The notes under the pieces are model-generated. The model worked only from the letters and a program-made list of their open reading frames with translations, was not told the DNA's origin and did no database searches. Below are positions 1 to 8,256 of a stretch of 64,000 nt of DNA, in pieces. The DNA is from Caballeronia sp. GAFFF1 (GTDB taxonomy: Bacteria > Pseudomonadota > Gammaproteobacteria > Burkholderiales > Burkholderiaceae): contig NZ_JALQEM010000005.1 in the NCBI RefSeq assembly GCF_023630705.1, positions 186,001-250,000 of the forward strand. Reading direction: 5' to 3'. Numbering within the stretch: position 1 is the stretch's first letter; every line of letters starts with the position of its first letter. The position numbers were made by a program, and so were the translations under genes.

Positions 1-338
1 TCGCGCTTGCCGCTGCACTCTGCCAGCAAGCGCCGCTCTTGCTGCTCGACGAACCGCTCGCGCATCTGGACCTGCATCATCAAATCGACTGCCTGCATGC
101 GCTCGCCGCAGCGGCCCGCGACGAAGGACGCGCGATCGTCTTTTCGTGCCACGACCTGAATCTCGCGCGCCGCTTCGCCACGCACGCGCTGCTGCTCGAT
201 GGCAAGGGCGGCGCGCATGTCGGTCCTGTCGCCGACGTGCTGACGCCCGCGCGCGCGAGCGCGGCGTTCGGCTATCCGCTGGTCCTGCTTCGCGATGGCG
301 AGCACGAAGCGCTCGTGCCTTCGCTTCACCCTTTCTGA
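1..338 (+). CDS. btuD: ABC transporter ATP-binding protein, BtuD-like (3' part only)
   Basis: This is the C-terminal part of an ABC-transporter ATPase whose start lies before the window; the frame is open from base 3. The Walker B/D-loop stretch LLLLDEPLAHLD and the H-loop histidine in FSCHDLNLARRF are visible, so about the last 110 residues of the nucleotide-binding domain are present. Only 12 bases separate it from cobT, and btuF lies close by on the other strand, so a vitamin B12/corrinoid importer (BtuCDF) is the natural reading. The sequence itself would also fit a ferric-siderophore or haemin importer ATPase, which belong to the same family. The role is inferred from context; the fold assignment is firm. 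Confidence 0.85.
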   Translation, partial: ALAAALCQQAPLLLLDEPLAHLDLHHQIDCLHALAAAARDEGRAIVFSCHDLNLARRFATHALLLDGKGGAHVGPVADVLTPARASAAFGYPLVLLRDGEHEALVPSLHPF

Positions 339-350
339 CGAGGAACGCCG

Positions 351-1403
351 ATGTTCACTGCCCACGCGCTGCCCAAGCCTGGCCCGCTCGACCGCAGCAT
401 CGAACCGGAGCTGCGCCGCATCATCGACATGAAGACGAAGCCGCCCGGCAGCCTCGGCCGGCTCGAAACGCTCGCGCTTCGAATGGGATTGATCCAGCAG
501 ACGACGAAGCCGCGCATCGAGCGGCCCGCGATGATCGTCTTCGCGGGCGATCATGGCATCGCGGCCGAAGGCGTCAGTCCGTATCCGCAGGAAGTGACGG
601 CGCAGATGGTTGCGAACTTTCTGGCGGGCGGCGCGGCGATTAACGCGTTGTCGCGCTCCGTCGGCATGGCGCTCGAAGTGGTCGATGCGGGCGTCGCGAC
701 GCCCATTCCGGTCGACCACGGCTACGAGCGATTGTCGCTCGGTCTCGGCACGCGCAACTTCGCGCGCGAGGCGGCGATGTCGCGCGAGACGGCGCTCGAA
801 GGCATCGCGCGGGGCGCTGCGCGCGTGCGCCATCACGCGTCGCTCGGGACGAACGTGATCGGCTTCGGCGAAATGGGCATCGCGAACACGTCGGCGGCGG
901 CGTGCCTGATGAGCCGCCTGTGCGCGTTGCCTATCGACGAATGCGTCGGTCGCGGCACGGGCCTCGACGATCGCGGCCTCGCGCATAAACGCGATGTGCT
1001 CGGGCGCGCACTGGCATCGCATGCGGCGAGCGGCGACGCCATCGACACGCTCGCCACGTTCGGCGGCTTCGAAATAGCGATGATGACGGGCGCGTATCTC
1101 GCGGCGGCAGAAGCGCGCATGACCATTCTCGTCGATGGCTTCATCGCGACTTCCGCGCTGCTCGTCGCGTCGCGGATCGCGCCGGACGTGCGCGAGTACT
1201 GCGTGTTCGCGCATGCGTCGAACGAAGCGGGGCATCGGCGCATGCTCGCGCATCTGGACGCCGCGCCGCTCTTGCAACTCGACATGCGTCTGGGCGAAGG
1301 CACGGGCGCGGCGCTCGCGCTGCCGATCCTGCGCGCGGCCGTGGCTTTCGTCGACGAGATGGCGAGCTTCGATGCGGCGGGCGTCTCGAACAAACAAGCC
1401 TGA
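351..1403 (+). CDS. cobT: Nicotinate-nucleotide--dimethylbenzimidazole phosphoribosyltransferase
   Basis: CobT moves the phosphoribosyl group of nicotinate mononucleotide onto 5,6-dimethylbenzimidazole, giving alpha-ribazole phosphate for the lower ligand of cobalamin. The 350-residue length is standard. Family motifs include KPPGSLGRLE near residue 30, FAGDHGI near 64-70, and the catalytic glutamate at about residue 316 in LGEGTGAALALP. The ATG at 351 follows a GAGGAA ribosome site at the expected distance. One base separates its TGA from the cobS ATG, so cobT, cobS and cobC are one transcription unit, probably continuing from the upstream transporter gene. The enzyme is cytoplasmic. Confidence 0.97.
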   Translation: MFTAHALPKPGPLDRSIEPELRRIIDMKTKPPGSLGRLETLALRMGLIQQTTKPRIERPAMIVFAGDHGIAAEGVSPYPQEVTAQMVANFLAGGAAINALSRSVGMALEVVDAGVATPIPVDHGYERLSLGLGTRNFAREAAMSRETALEGIARGAARVRHHASLGTNVIGFGEMGIANTSAAACLMSRLCALPIDECVGRGTGLDDRGLAHKRDVLGRALASHAASGDAIDTLATFGGFEIAMMTGAYLAAAEARMTILVDGFIATSALLVASRIAPDVREYCVFAHASNEAGHRRMLAHLDAAPLLQLDMRLGEGTGAALALPILRAAVAFVDEMASFDAAGVSNKQA

Positions 1404-1404
1404 C

Positions 1405-2166
1405 ATGAACCGGCCGCTCGACGAACTGCGCTATTTCTTCACCGCGCTCGGCTATTTCACGCGCGTGCCGGTGCCGCGCTGGGTCGGCTTCGAGCGCGAC
1501 TATCTGAACGCGGCGGCGCGGTACTTTCCGCTCGTCGGCGCGATGGTCGGCGGCGTCGCGGCGCTCGTGTATCTCGCCGCGCTGCGCGTGTTTCCGGCAG
1601 GCATCGCGGTGCTGCTTTCGATGGCCGCGACGCTTCTGCTCACCGGCGCTTTCCACGAAGACGGACTCGCCGATTGCGCCGATGCCTTCGGCGGCGGCTA
1701 CACGCGCGATGACGTGCTGCGCATCATGCACGATTCGCGCATCGGCGCGTTCGGGGCGATCGCGCTCGTCATTGCGCTCGCGCTCAAGTGGCAAAGCCTT
1801 GCGGCGTTGCCGCCGATGCGTGCAGGAATCCTGATGACTGCCGCGCACGCCGCGAGCCGCGCGTTCGCGATCAGCTATCTCGTCACGCTCGATTACGTGC
1901 GCGCCGAAGGCAAGGCGAAGCCGGTCGCGCAGCGCATGAGCGCGATGTCCTTCGCGATCGCGATGCTCTTCGGCGTGCCGTGGCTCTTTTGCTTCGGCTG
2001 GAAGTTCGCCTGCGTCGCGATAGCCGTGCTCGCGTTGCTGCGCCTGATGGCGGGCCGCTACTTCGTGCGGCGCATCGGCGGTTATACGGGCGATTGCCTC
2101 GGCTGCGCGCAGCAGGTTTTCGAAATCGCGATCTATCTCGTCGGGCTCGCATGGACCTCGTACTGA
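1405..2166 (+). CDS. cobS: Adenosylcobinamide-GDP ribazoletransferase (cobalamin synthase)
   Basis: CobS is the inner-membrane enzyme that joins adenosylcobinamide-GDP to alpha-ribazole (phosphate), the last assembly step of the nucleotide loop. The product is 253 residues, hydrophobic throughout, with several membrane segments. The metal-binding signature HEDGLADCADAFGGG is at about residues 83-97. The ATG at 1405 lies one base after the cobT stop; longer in-frame readings start inside cobT and lose the family N-terminus. The last 16 bases overlap the start of cobC, which suggests coupled translation. Confidence 0.96.
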   Translation: MNRPLDELRYFFTALGYFTRVPVPRWVGFERDYLNAAARYFPLVGAMVGGVAALVYLAALRVFPAGIAVLLSMAATLLLTGAFHEDGLADCADAFGGGYTRDDVLRIMHDSRIGAFGAIALVIALALKWQSLAALPPMRAGILMTAAHAASRAFAISYLVTLDYVRAEGKAKPVAQRMSAMSFAIAMLFGVPWLFCFGWKFACVAIAVLALLRLMAGRYFVRRIGGYTGDCLGCAQQVFEIAIYLVGLAWTSY

Positions 2167-2720
2167 TACGTCACCCGGCTGTGGCCGTCGATGAAGGCGT
2201 CTGCTACGGCCAGACCGATGTGCCGCTTGCCCGCGATGCGCGGGCTTCGGCGCATGAACTCGACGCGCGCATGCGTTCGCTCGATGTTCCCGCTTGCGTC
2301 GATGGATGGCACACGAGCCCTTTACGTCGATGCGCTTTGCTGGCCGAGGCGTTCGGCGCCGCCCGCATCGACGCGCGGCTTTCCGAGCTGCATTTCGGCG
2401 CATGGGAAGGTCGCGCGTGGAACGATATCGACCGCGCGCTCATCGACGCGTGGGCCGCCGATATCGAGCACGCGCGTCCGCACGGCGGCGAGAGTCTCGC
2501 GCAGTTCAGCGAGCGTGTGACGGGATGGTTCGATGAGGCGCGCGCGAACGCGTCGAACGCGGTGCATGTGGTCGCGCACGCGGGCGTCGTGCGGGTGCTC
2601 GCGGCGCAACTGCTCAGGGTGGATCGGGCGAGCGTGTTGCAATGGCCGCTCGCGTTCGGTGGGATTGTGCAGCTTCGTCGGTTCGGTACGGCGTGGGGGC
2701 TCGTGCGGTGGAATGCGTAG
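2151..2720 (+). CDS. cobC: Alpha-ribazole phosphatase, histidine phosphatase family
   Basis: This 189-residue histidine-phosphatase-fold protein has the N-terminal catalytic motif LIRHP (His-8) and the second conserved histidine in VVAHAGVVRVL near residue 144. CobC-type enzymes remove the phosphate from alpha-ribazole phosphate or adenosylcobalamin phosphate. The ATG at 2151 is inside the end of cobS, a 16-base overlap in another frame. The context (cobT-cobS directly upstream) supports cobC over a phosphoglycerate mutase-like paralogue. It ends only 7 bases from the convergent btuF stop, and I see no clear terminator between them. Confidence 0.93.
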   Translation: MDLVLIRHPAVAVDEGVCYGQTDVPLARDARASAHELDARMRSLDVPACVDGWHTSPLRRCALLAEAFGAARIDARLSELHFGAWEGRAWNDIDRALIDAWAADIEHARPHGGESLAQFSERVTGWFDEARANASNAVHVVAHAGVVRVLAAQLLRVDRASVLQWPLAFGGIVQLRRFGTAWGLVRWNA

Positions 2721-2727
2721 CGCTTTC

Positions 2728-3630
2728 TTAACGCCGCTTCCGCGCCACGTCCAGATCACGACAAAGCTGCGCCGCGCCGAGCGCAAGGCGCGGCGTCGGC
2801 CGATTGATCAGATCGCCGTCGATGCCGAACAGATTGTCACGCGCGACCGCCGTCAGCGACGTCCACTGCTTCCACCGGTCGAGCGCAGGCAACGGGCGGT
2901 CCGGCTTCGTCGCGCCGGGCGTCGCGGTCACGATCGCTTCGGGGTTCGCGGCGAGCACGGCTTCGGTCGAAACGGTCGGCACGCGCGGCGCTTCGGCAGC
3001 GAACACGTTCACGCCGCCGCATAGCCCGATCACTTCGCTGAACACGTTGTCGCGATTGAGCGTCATCAGCGGATCGTCCCACACCTGATAGAACACGCGC
3101 ACCGGCGGCAGTTGCGCGTACTGCGCGCGCAGAGCCGCGATATCGCGCGTGAAAGCCGTCGAAGCGGCGCGCGCCGTGTCTTGCGTGCCGAGCAGCGCGC
3201 CGAGCTTGTCGATGCTCGCGGGGATATCCGCCAGATGCTTCGGCTCGCTGAAGAAGAGCGGGATGCCGAGCGCCTTGAGCTTATCCGTCTGACGCGCCGC
3301 ATTGCCGTGCCGCCATACGACGATCAGATCCGGATGCAGCGCGACGATTCGCTCGAGATCGAGCGCCTTGTTGTCGCCGACGCGCGGGATCGACAGCGCT
3401 TCCTTTGGATAATCGCTATAGCTCACCGTGCCGACGATGCGCGCGCCGCCGCCCGCCGCGTACAGCAACTCGGTGACATGCGGCGCGAGACTCACGACGC
3501 GCGTCGCGGGCGCGGCGAGCGTCACGGCAGCGCCGGTGTCGTCCGTGACGGTCAGCGACGCGTAGGCTTGATTCATCGCGAAGAGGGCGGCGCATGTGGC
3601 TGCATAGCGGGTCCACTTGCGCGCGTTCAT
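2728..3630 (-). CDS. btuF: Cobalamin/corrinoid-binding periplasmic protein, BtuF-like
   Basis: This is the substrate-binding lipocalin-like partner (class III periplasmic binding fold) of a B12-type ABC importer. The chosen ATG at 3630 gives 300 residues starting with a signal peptide that probably ends after the AYA near residue 23. RVVSLAPHVTELLYAAGG and the following GTVSYSDYP stretch are typical of BtuF/FhuD-type proteins. An in-frame ATG at 3744, 38 codons upstream, has a better ribosome site (GGAG, 8 bases away) than 3630, where the equivalent site has decayed to GAAA. The longer form would start with another weakly signal-like segment. The gene is last in the reverse run cobU-cbiB-cobD-btuF, after a tandem-repeat array. 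Confidence 0.9.
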   Translation of the reverse strand: MNARKWTRYAATCAALFAMNQAYASLTVTDDTGAAVTLAAPATRVVSLAPHVTELLYAAGGGARIVGTVSYSDYPKEALSIPRVGDNKALDLERIVALHPDLIVVWRHGNAARQTDKLKALGIPLFFSEPKHLADIPASIDKLGALLGTQDTARAASTAFTRDIAALRAQYAQLPPVRVFYQVWDDPLMTLNRDNVFSEVIGLCGGVNVFAAEAPRVPTVSTEAVLAANPEAIVTATPGATKPDRPLPALDRWKQWTSLTAVARDNLFGIDGDLINRPTPRLALGAAQLCRDLDVARKRR

Positions 3631-4215
3631 GTGGCGATTTTCGTGCGCGCGGGAAGCGTCGAGGGGACGCCGGTGTGGCTGACGGTCAGTCCGCTCCATC
3701 GCGAAGCCGGCGACGCATGAGAAGAGACGTGTGCGCGCATTCATCCGGCGATCTCCGTGGCGCTGGAAGGGTCGGGAGCAGTGCTGTGGCCGCTGACGGT
3801 CGGCGCGCGATCCATCCCGAAGACGGCGGCGCATGCGAAAAGACGCAGGGTGCAAAAGCGCGCATTCATCCGGCGATCTCCGTGGCGCTGCAAGCGTCCG
3901 GAGCGGTGCTGTGGCCGCTGACGGTCGGCGCGCGATCCATCCCGAAGACGGCGGCGCATGCGAAAAGACGCAGGGTGCAAAAGCGCGCATTCATCCGGCG
4001 ATCTCCGTGGCGCTGCAAGCGTCCGGAGCGGTGCTGTGGCCGCTGACGGTCGGCGCGCGATCCATCCCGAAGACGGCGGCGCATGCGAAAAGACGCAGGT
4101 TGCAAAAGCGCGCGTTCATCCGGCGAGCTCCGTGGCGCTGGAAGCGTCAATAGAGCGCCCGTATGGCCGCAGGCAATCAGCGCGATTCATCACCAGCCCG
4201 GCAACGCATGCGCAA
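3631..4215. repeat. 125-bp tandem repeat array at the cobD-btuF junction
   Basis: Three consecutive units of exactly 125 bp (3745-3869, 3870-3994, 3995-4119) are almost identical. They are flanked by a diverged 114-bp unit before btuF (3631-3744) and a diverged unit (about 4120-4215) that covers the last codons of cobD and the following spacer. Landmarks recurring at a 125-base step on the + strand include TTCATCCGGCGATCTCCG (3741, 3866, 3991) and GCGGCGCATGCGAAAAGACG. The alignment of the outer units with the cobD tail and the btuF leader suggests the array arose by repeated duplication of the cobD/btuF junction. It is not CRISPR: there are no unique spacers. Confidence 0.95.
3741..4119 (-). 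other. Three ATGA-coupled 42-codon mini-ORFs inside the repeat
   Basis: On the minus strand each 125-bp unit holds a ribosome site (GGAG, 8 bases before the ATG), an ATG, and a 42-codon frame ending in TGA that overlaps the next ATG as ATGA. The frames are 3991-4119, 3866-3994 and 3741-3869. The last TGA overlaps the ATG at 3744, which is in frame with btuF. Each predicted peptide begins MNARFC and carries the short hydrophobic stretch LRLFACAAVFG, resembling the start of the BtuF signal peptide. Whether any peptide is made is unknown. The arrangement could re-initiate ribosomes towards btuF, or it could be a passive product of tandem duplication. Confidence 0.45.
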
Positions 4216-5226
4216 AGCTTCAGGCACAAGTTCATCCGCAATCTCCGCAAGCGCGCGTTCGAGCCGCGCCCAGTCGCCTTCGCTGCCCGGCAGACCGATG
4301 CGCAGACTCGGCGTCATATCCGACCGGTCGAAGAGCCGCGTCCAGACTCCGCGCGTCGCCAGTTCGTGATGCAGCGACCGCGCGCGCGGCGTTCGTGTCC
4401 ATGCGAACAGCGGCGTGCCGCGCACATCGAACCCATGTCGCGCGATGATTGCAGCGAGTCGCGCGCCGTCGCGCTGCAAACGCTCGCGCGTCTCCGCCTG
4501 CCACGCGTGATCGGCAAAGGCGGCCATGACCGCATGCCGCGACGGTCCGCCGACGGTCCACGCGCCCAGCATGTCGCGCAGCGCGTCGAGCAACGCGGGC
4601 GCGGCGAGCACGAAGCCCGCGCGGATGCCTGCCAGCCCGAAGAACTTGCCGACCGAACGCAGCACGACGAGACCATCGCGGGCGCTCTCGGCGGCGAGCG
4701 ACGCGGCGGGATCGGCGTCGGCGAAGGCTTCATCGACGATCAGCGTGCCGCCGCGCGAAGCCAACCGCGCGTGCCAGCGCAGCAGGGTTTCTCGGTCGAG
4801 CCGCTCGGCCGTCGGGTTATTCGGATTAGCGACGATCACGTGATCGAGCGACGCAGGCAGCTCCCCGCAGCCGATATCGAGCGGCACGACACGATGGCCC
4901 GCGCGCGCGAACGCCGGCGCATATTCGCCGTACGTCAGCGGCGCGACGCCCACCGTGCCGCGCTCGAGCAGATACGGCAGCGCGCGGATCGCCGCTTGCG
5001 AGCCCGCCACCGGCAGCGCGAGCGGCGCGCCGTAGTAGCGCGCGGCGCAATCGGCGAGGCCGTCGTCGTCTTCGGGCAGGCGTCGCCAGGCGTCGGGCGG
5101 CACCGGCGGCACCGGATAGCCGCGCGGATTGATGCCCGTGGAGAGGTCGAGCCAGTCGTCGAGCGGAATCGAATAGCGGCGCGCGGCTTCCCGCAGATTG
5201 CCGCCGTGCGGAATCGGATCAGGCAT
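4177..5226 (-). CDS. cobD: L-threonine-O-3-phosphate decarboxylase
   Basis: This PLP enzyme of the aspartate aminotransferase fold decarboxylates threonine phosphate to (R)-1-amino-2-propanol phosphate, the linker between the corrin ring and the nucleotide loop. It has 349 residues, close to the family norm. LSTGINPRGYPVP near residue 30 matches the family start, ANPNNPT (134-140) is the usual substrate-binding motif, and the PLP lysine is probably K194 in SVGKFFGLAG. It overlaps cbiB by 8 bases. The C-terminal tail RMRCRAGDESR resembles the reading of the downstream 125-bp repeats, so the gene end took part in the duplication. It is called CobC in the Pseudomonas nomenclature. Confidence 0.95.
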   Translation of the reverse strand: MPDPIPHGGNLREAARRYSIPLDDWLDLSTGINPRGYPVPPVPPDAWRRLPEDDDGLADCAARYYGAPLALPVAGSQAAIRALPYLLERGTVGVAPLTYGEYAPAFARAGHRVVPLDIGCGELPASLDHVIVANPNNPTAERLDRETLLRWHARLASRGGTLIVDEAFADADPAASLAAESARDGLVVLRSVGKFFGLAGIRAGFVLAAPALLDALRDMLGAWTVGGPSRHAVMAAFADHAWQAETRERLQRDGARLAAIIARHGFDVRGTPLFAWTRTPRARSLHHELATRGVWTRLFDRSDMTPSLRIGLPGSEGDWARLERALAEIADELVPEALRMRCRAGDESR

Positions 5227-6160
5227 TCGTCGTCACACTCAGGATGGCGAGGACCAGAAACACGGCGAGCCACAGCAGCACCGAACGGTCGATGAGCCGC
5301 AGCGCCGCCACGACATGCCGGGGCGTCGCGTTGTGGCCCGCGCCGAGCGTCGGCCGCGCTTCGAGCACGCCGTGATAGACCGCCGCGCCGCCGATCAGCA
5401 CGTTCAGGCTGCCCGCGCCCGCGGCCATCACCGGCCCGGCGTTCGGGCTGTCCCACGACCGCGCCTGCGTGCGCCAGCAGTGCCACGCCATGCCGGTGTC
5501 GCCCGTGAGCGCGTAACTCGCGGCCGTGAGACGCGCGGGCAGGTAGTTGAGCACGTCGTCGAAGCGCGCCGCCGCCCAGCCGAAGCGCAGGTAGCGCGGC
5601 GTGCGATAACCCCACATCGCGTCGAGCGTGTTCGCGAGCCGGAACGCGAGCGCGCCCGGCCCGCCCGCGATCGCGAACCAGAAGAGCGCGCCGAAGATCG
5701 CGTCGTTGCCGTTTTCCAGCGCCGATTCGACCGCCGCCCGCGACAACGCCAGCTCGTCCGCCTGCGACGTATCGCGCGACACGATGCGCGACGTGAGCGC
5801 GCGCGCGCCGTCGAGATCGCCGAGACTGAGCGCCCGCGCAATCGGCGCGATGTGTTCGCGCAAACTCTTTGCGCCGAGCGCGAACCACAGCAGCATCACG
5901 TGAACGATGCACGCGTACGCGAACGGCAGCACGCTCACGACGAGCCACGCGATGCAAACCGGCGGCGCGACCGCGACGATCCAAGCGAGAATTCCCGCGG
6001 GCCGCGCGCGACGCCCGGTGTTGAGCCGTGCTTCGAGCTTCGTCGCGAACTGGCCGAACGCGACGAGCGGGTGGCGCCCGCGCGGTTCCCCGAAGATGCG
6101 ATCGACGATCACGCCGAGCACGGCGAGCAGCGACATCGCGTAGACGGAAAGAAGGAGCAT
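5219..6160 (-). CDS. cbiB: Adenosylcobinamide-phosphate synthase
   Basis: CbiB is an inner-membrane protein that attaches aminopropanol phosphate to adenosylcobyric acid, giving adenosylcobinamide phosphate. The 313-residue product has several membrane helices. Family motifs are present: DRIFGEPRGRHPLVAFG near residue 20, SRDTSQAD near 128, and ALENGNDAIFGALFW near 146. GPGALAFRLANTLDAMWGY follows. It lies 13 bases after cobU and overlaps cobD by 8 bases, so these three reverse-strand genes are co-transcribed. It is named CobD in the aerobic-pathway nomenclature. Confidence 0.96.
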   Translation of the reverse strand: MLLLSVYAMSLLAVLGVIVDRIFGEPRGRHPLVAFGQFATKLEARLNTGRRARPAGILAWIVAVAPPVCIAWLVVSVLPFAYACIVHVMLLWFALGAKSLREHIAPIARALSLGDLDGARALTSRIVSRDTSQADELALSRAAVESALENGNDAIFGALFWFAIAGGPGALAFRLANTLDAMWGYRTPRYLRFGWAAARFDDVLNYLPARLTAASYALTGDTGMAWHCWRTQARSWDSPNAGPVMAAGAGSLNVLIGGAAVYHGVLEARPTLGAGHNATPRHVVAALRLIDRSVLLWLAVFLVLAILSVTTNA

Positions 6161-6173
6161 GGCGTTCGGCCCC

Positions 6174-6722
6174 TTAGCCTTTGAGCACGAGCGGCAGGCC
6201 CGCGACCATCAACATGGCGCGCGTGCTGGCTGCCGCGACGCGCTGGTTCAGCCGGCCGAGCTCGTCCACGTAAAGGCGCGTGACCGAGCCGAGCGGCACC
6301 ACGCCGAGCCCGATCTCGTTGCTCACGACGATGACCTTTCCGCGCGCATCGGCGAGGGCGCGGTCGAAGGCATCGAATGCTTCGATGGCGGCGGCCGGCA
6401 GCGTGGCGGGCTCGTCGAAGGAGGATTCGGATGGGCAGAGCAGATTGGCGAGCCAGAGCGTGAGGCAGTCGATCAGCACGCACTGTCCCGCGCGATCCGC
6501 CTCGCGCAACGCGCCCGAGAGATCGAGCGGCGCTTCGACGAGCGTCCAGTGCGCGGGCCGGCGCAACCGATGATGCCGCACGCGCGCGGCGAACTCGGCA
6601 TCGCCGATACGCGCCGTCGCGATATACGTGACGGGCAGGCCGCTTTCGTCGGCGAGGCGCTCGGCGTGCGCGCTCTTGCCGGAGCGGGCGCCGCCGAGGA
6701 TGAACGTGATGTCGGGGATCAT
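6174..6722 (-). CDS. cobU: Adenosylcobinamide kinase / adenosylcobinamide-phosphate guanylyltransferase
   Basis: This bifunctional enzyme phosphorylates adenosylcobinamide and then adds GMP to give adenosylcobinamide-GDP, the substrate of CobS. The P-loop GGARSGKS is at residues 10-17. RHHRLRRPAHW near residue 49 carries the expected guanylylated histidine region, and IDCLTLWLANLL and VSNEIGLGVVPLG are further family signatures. The 182-residue length is normal. It is the first gene of the reverse run cobU-cbiB-cobD-btuF. Its start is 56 bases from the divergent cobQ start, so both promoters must lie in that short gap. Confidence 0.96.
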   Translation of the reverse strand: MIPDITFILGGARSGKSAHAERLADESGLPVTYIATARIGDAEFAARVRHHRLRRPAHWTLVEAPLDLSGALREADRAGQCVLIDCLTLWLANLLCPSESSFDEPATLPAAAIEAFDAFDRALADARGKVIVVSNEIGLGVVPLGSVTRLYVDELGRLNQRVAAASTRAMLMVAGLPLVLKG

Positions 6723-6778
6723 CGCAATATTGTACTGACGGGCTAAGATAGCGCGTCGTTCTTCATGGGAATCCTCCG

Positions 6779-8251
6779 ATGCCCTTCACTCCGCGCGGCA
6801 CGTTGATGATTCAGGGCACCACGTCCGATGCCGGCAAGAGCACGCTCGTCGCGGGCCTGTGCCGTCTCGCGCGGCGCGGCGGCGCGCGGGTCGCGCCGTT
6901 CAAGCCGCAGAACATGGCGCTCAACAGCGCGGTGACGATCGACGGCGGCGAGATCGGCCGCGCGCAGGCGTTGCAGGCGGTGGCGGCGGGCGTCCCGGCG
7001 CGCATCGACTTCAATCCGGTGCTGCTCAAGCCGACGAGCGATCGCGGCGCGCAGGTCATCATCCACGGCCACGCCCATGCCAATCTCGACGCGCGCGCTT
7101 ATCACGCGTACAAGAGCATTGCCTTCGACGCCGTCTTGCAGTCGTACGCGCGCTTGCAGGCCGACTTCGACGCGGTCATCGTGGAAGGCGCGGGCAGTCC
7201 CGCCGAGATCAACTTGCGCGACCGCGATATCGCCAACATGGGCTTCGCCGAGCGCGTCGATTGTCCGGTGGTGCTGGTGGCGGACATCGATCGCGGCGGC
7301 GTGTTCGCGCATCTGGTCGGCACGCTCGCGTGTCTGTCGGAAAGCGAGCGGGCGCGCGTGCGGGGCTTCGTCATCAACCGGTTTCGCGGCGATATCGGCC
7401 TTCTGAAGCCGGGGCTCGACTGGCTCGAAGGGCAGACAGGCAAGCCCGTGCTCGGCGTGCTGCCGTACCTGCATGGCCTCACGCTCGATGCCGAAGACAT
7501 GCTGCCGCGCGAGCCGCACGCCCGGCGCGAAGGCCACGCGCTGAAGGTGATCGTGCCCGCGTTGCCGCGCATCAGTAATCACACGGACTTCGATGCGCTG
7601 CGGGCGCATCCTCAGGTCGATTTCGAGTACGTGCGCGCGGGCATCGCGCCGCCGCCTGCGGATCTGATCGTTCTGCCGGGGTCGAAAAGCGTGCAGCGCG
7701 ATCTCGCGTGGCTGCGCGAGCACGGCTGGGATTGCGCAATCACGCGGCATCTTCGATACGGCGGGAAAGTGCTCGGCATTTGCGGCGGGATGCAGATGCT
7801 CGGGCGCGAGATAGACGATCCGGATGGCGTCGAAGGCGCGGCGGGGCGTGTTGCGGGTCTCGGGCTGCTTGATCTGCACACGGTGCTCACGCCGCAGAAG
7901 CAACTGGAAAACGTCACTGGACGGCTCCTGATCGGCGCGATGAACGCGCCCGTGCGTGGCTACGAGATTCACATGGGCCGCACGAGCGGTGCGGCGCTGG
8001 ACCGGCCTCTGGTCGCGCTAAATTCGCAGCGCGTCGATGGCGCGATATCGGACGACGGACAAATCGCCGCGACGTATCTGCACGGCGTGTTCGATACGCC
8101 GGAAGCCTGCGCCGCGCTGCTCGCGTGGGCAGGCGTCGATGATGCCGCGCCGCTCGACTATCCCGCGCTGCGCGAGGCGTCGCTGGAACGGCTCGCGGAT
8201 GCGTTCGCGCAGTCGCTCGATATGGATGCGGTCGCGGCGTTGTTCGCCTAG
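6779..8251 (+). CDS. cobQ: Cobyric acid synthase, glutamine-hydrolysing
   Basis: CobQ (CbiP) amidates four side chains of adenosylcobyrinic acid a,c-diamide using glutamine and ATP. The 490-residue protein starts with the nucleotide-binding motif [11 protein letters not shown] (about residues 13-23), followed by a dethiobiotin-synthetase-like domain. The class I glutamine amidotransferase domain has the nucleophile cysteine in [11 protein letters not shown] (near residue 335) and the catalytic histidine in ATYLHGVFD (near 435). The ATG at 6779 lies close to the divergent cobU start. It converges on the thioesterase gene with only 5 bases between stops. Confidence 0.97.
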   Translation: MPFTPRGTLMIQGTTSDAGKSTLVAGLCRLARRGGARVAPFKPQNMALNSAVTIDGGEIGRAQALQAVAAGVPARIDFNPVLLKPTSDRGAQVIIHGHAHANLDARAYHAYKSIAFDAVLQSYARLQADFDAVIVEGAGSPAEINLRDRDIANMGFAERVDCPVVLVADIDRGGVFAHLVGTLACLSESERARVRGFVINRFRGDIGLLKPGLDWLEGQTGKPVLGVLPYLHGLTLDAEDMLPREPHARREGHALKVIVPALPRISNHTDFDALRAHPQVDFEYVRAGIAPPPADLIVLPGSKSVQRDLAWLREHGWDCAITRHLRYGGKVLGICGGMQMLGREIDDPDGVEGAAGRVAGLGLLDLHTVLTPQKQLENVTGRLLIGAMNAPVRGYEIHMGRTSGAALDRPLVALNSQRVDGAISDDGQIAATYLHGVFDTPEACAALLAWAGVDDAAPLDYPALREASLERLADAFAQSLDMDAVAALFA

Positions 8252-8256
8252 ACGCG

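Noticed and set aside
2728..3990. A 420-residue BtuF reading from 3990
   Set aside because: Most of its first 120 residues come from out-of-phase reading of the tandem repeats; the signal peptide begins at 3630.
3741..4119. CRISPR array
   Set aside because: The repeated units are 125 bp and contiguous with no unique spacers, and they contain coding-like starts; this is a plain tandem repeat.
6723..6778. Cobalamin riboswitch between cobU and cobQ
   Set aside because: The gap is only 56 bases, far too short for the riboswitch (about 200 bases). Any riboswitch for this cluster would be upstream of base 1 or is absent.
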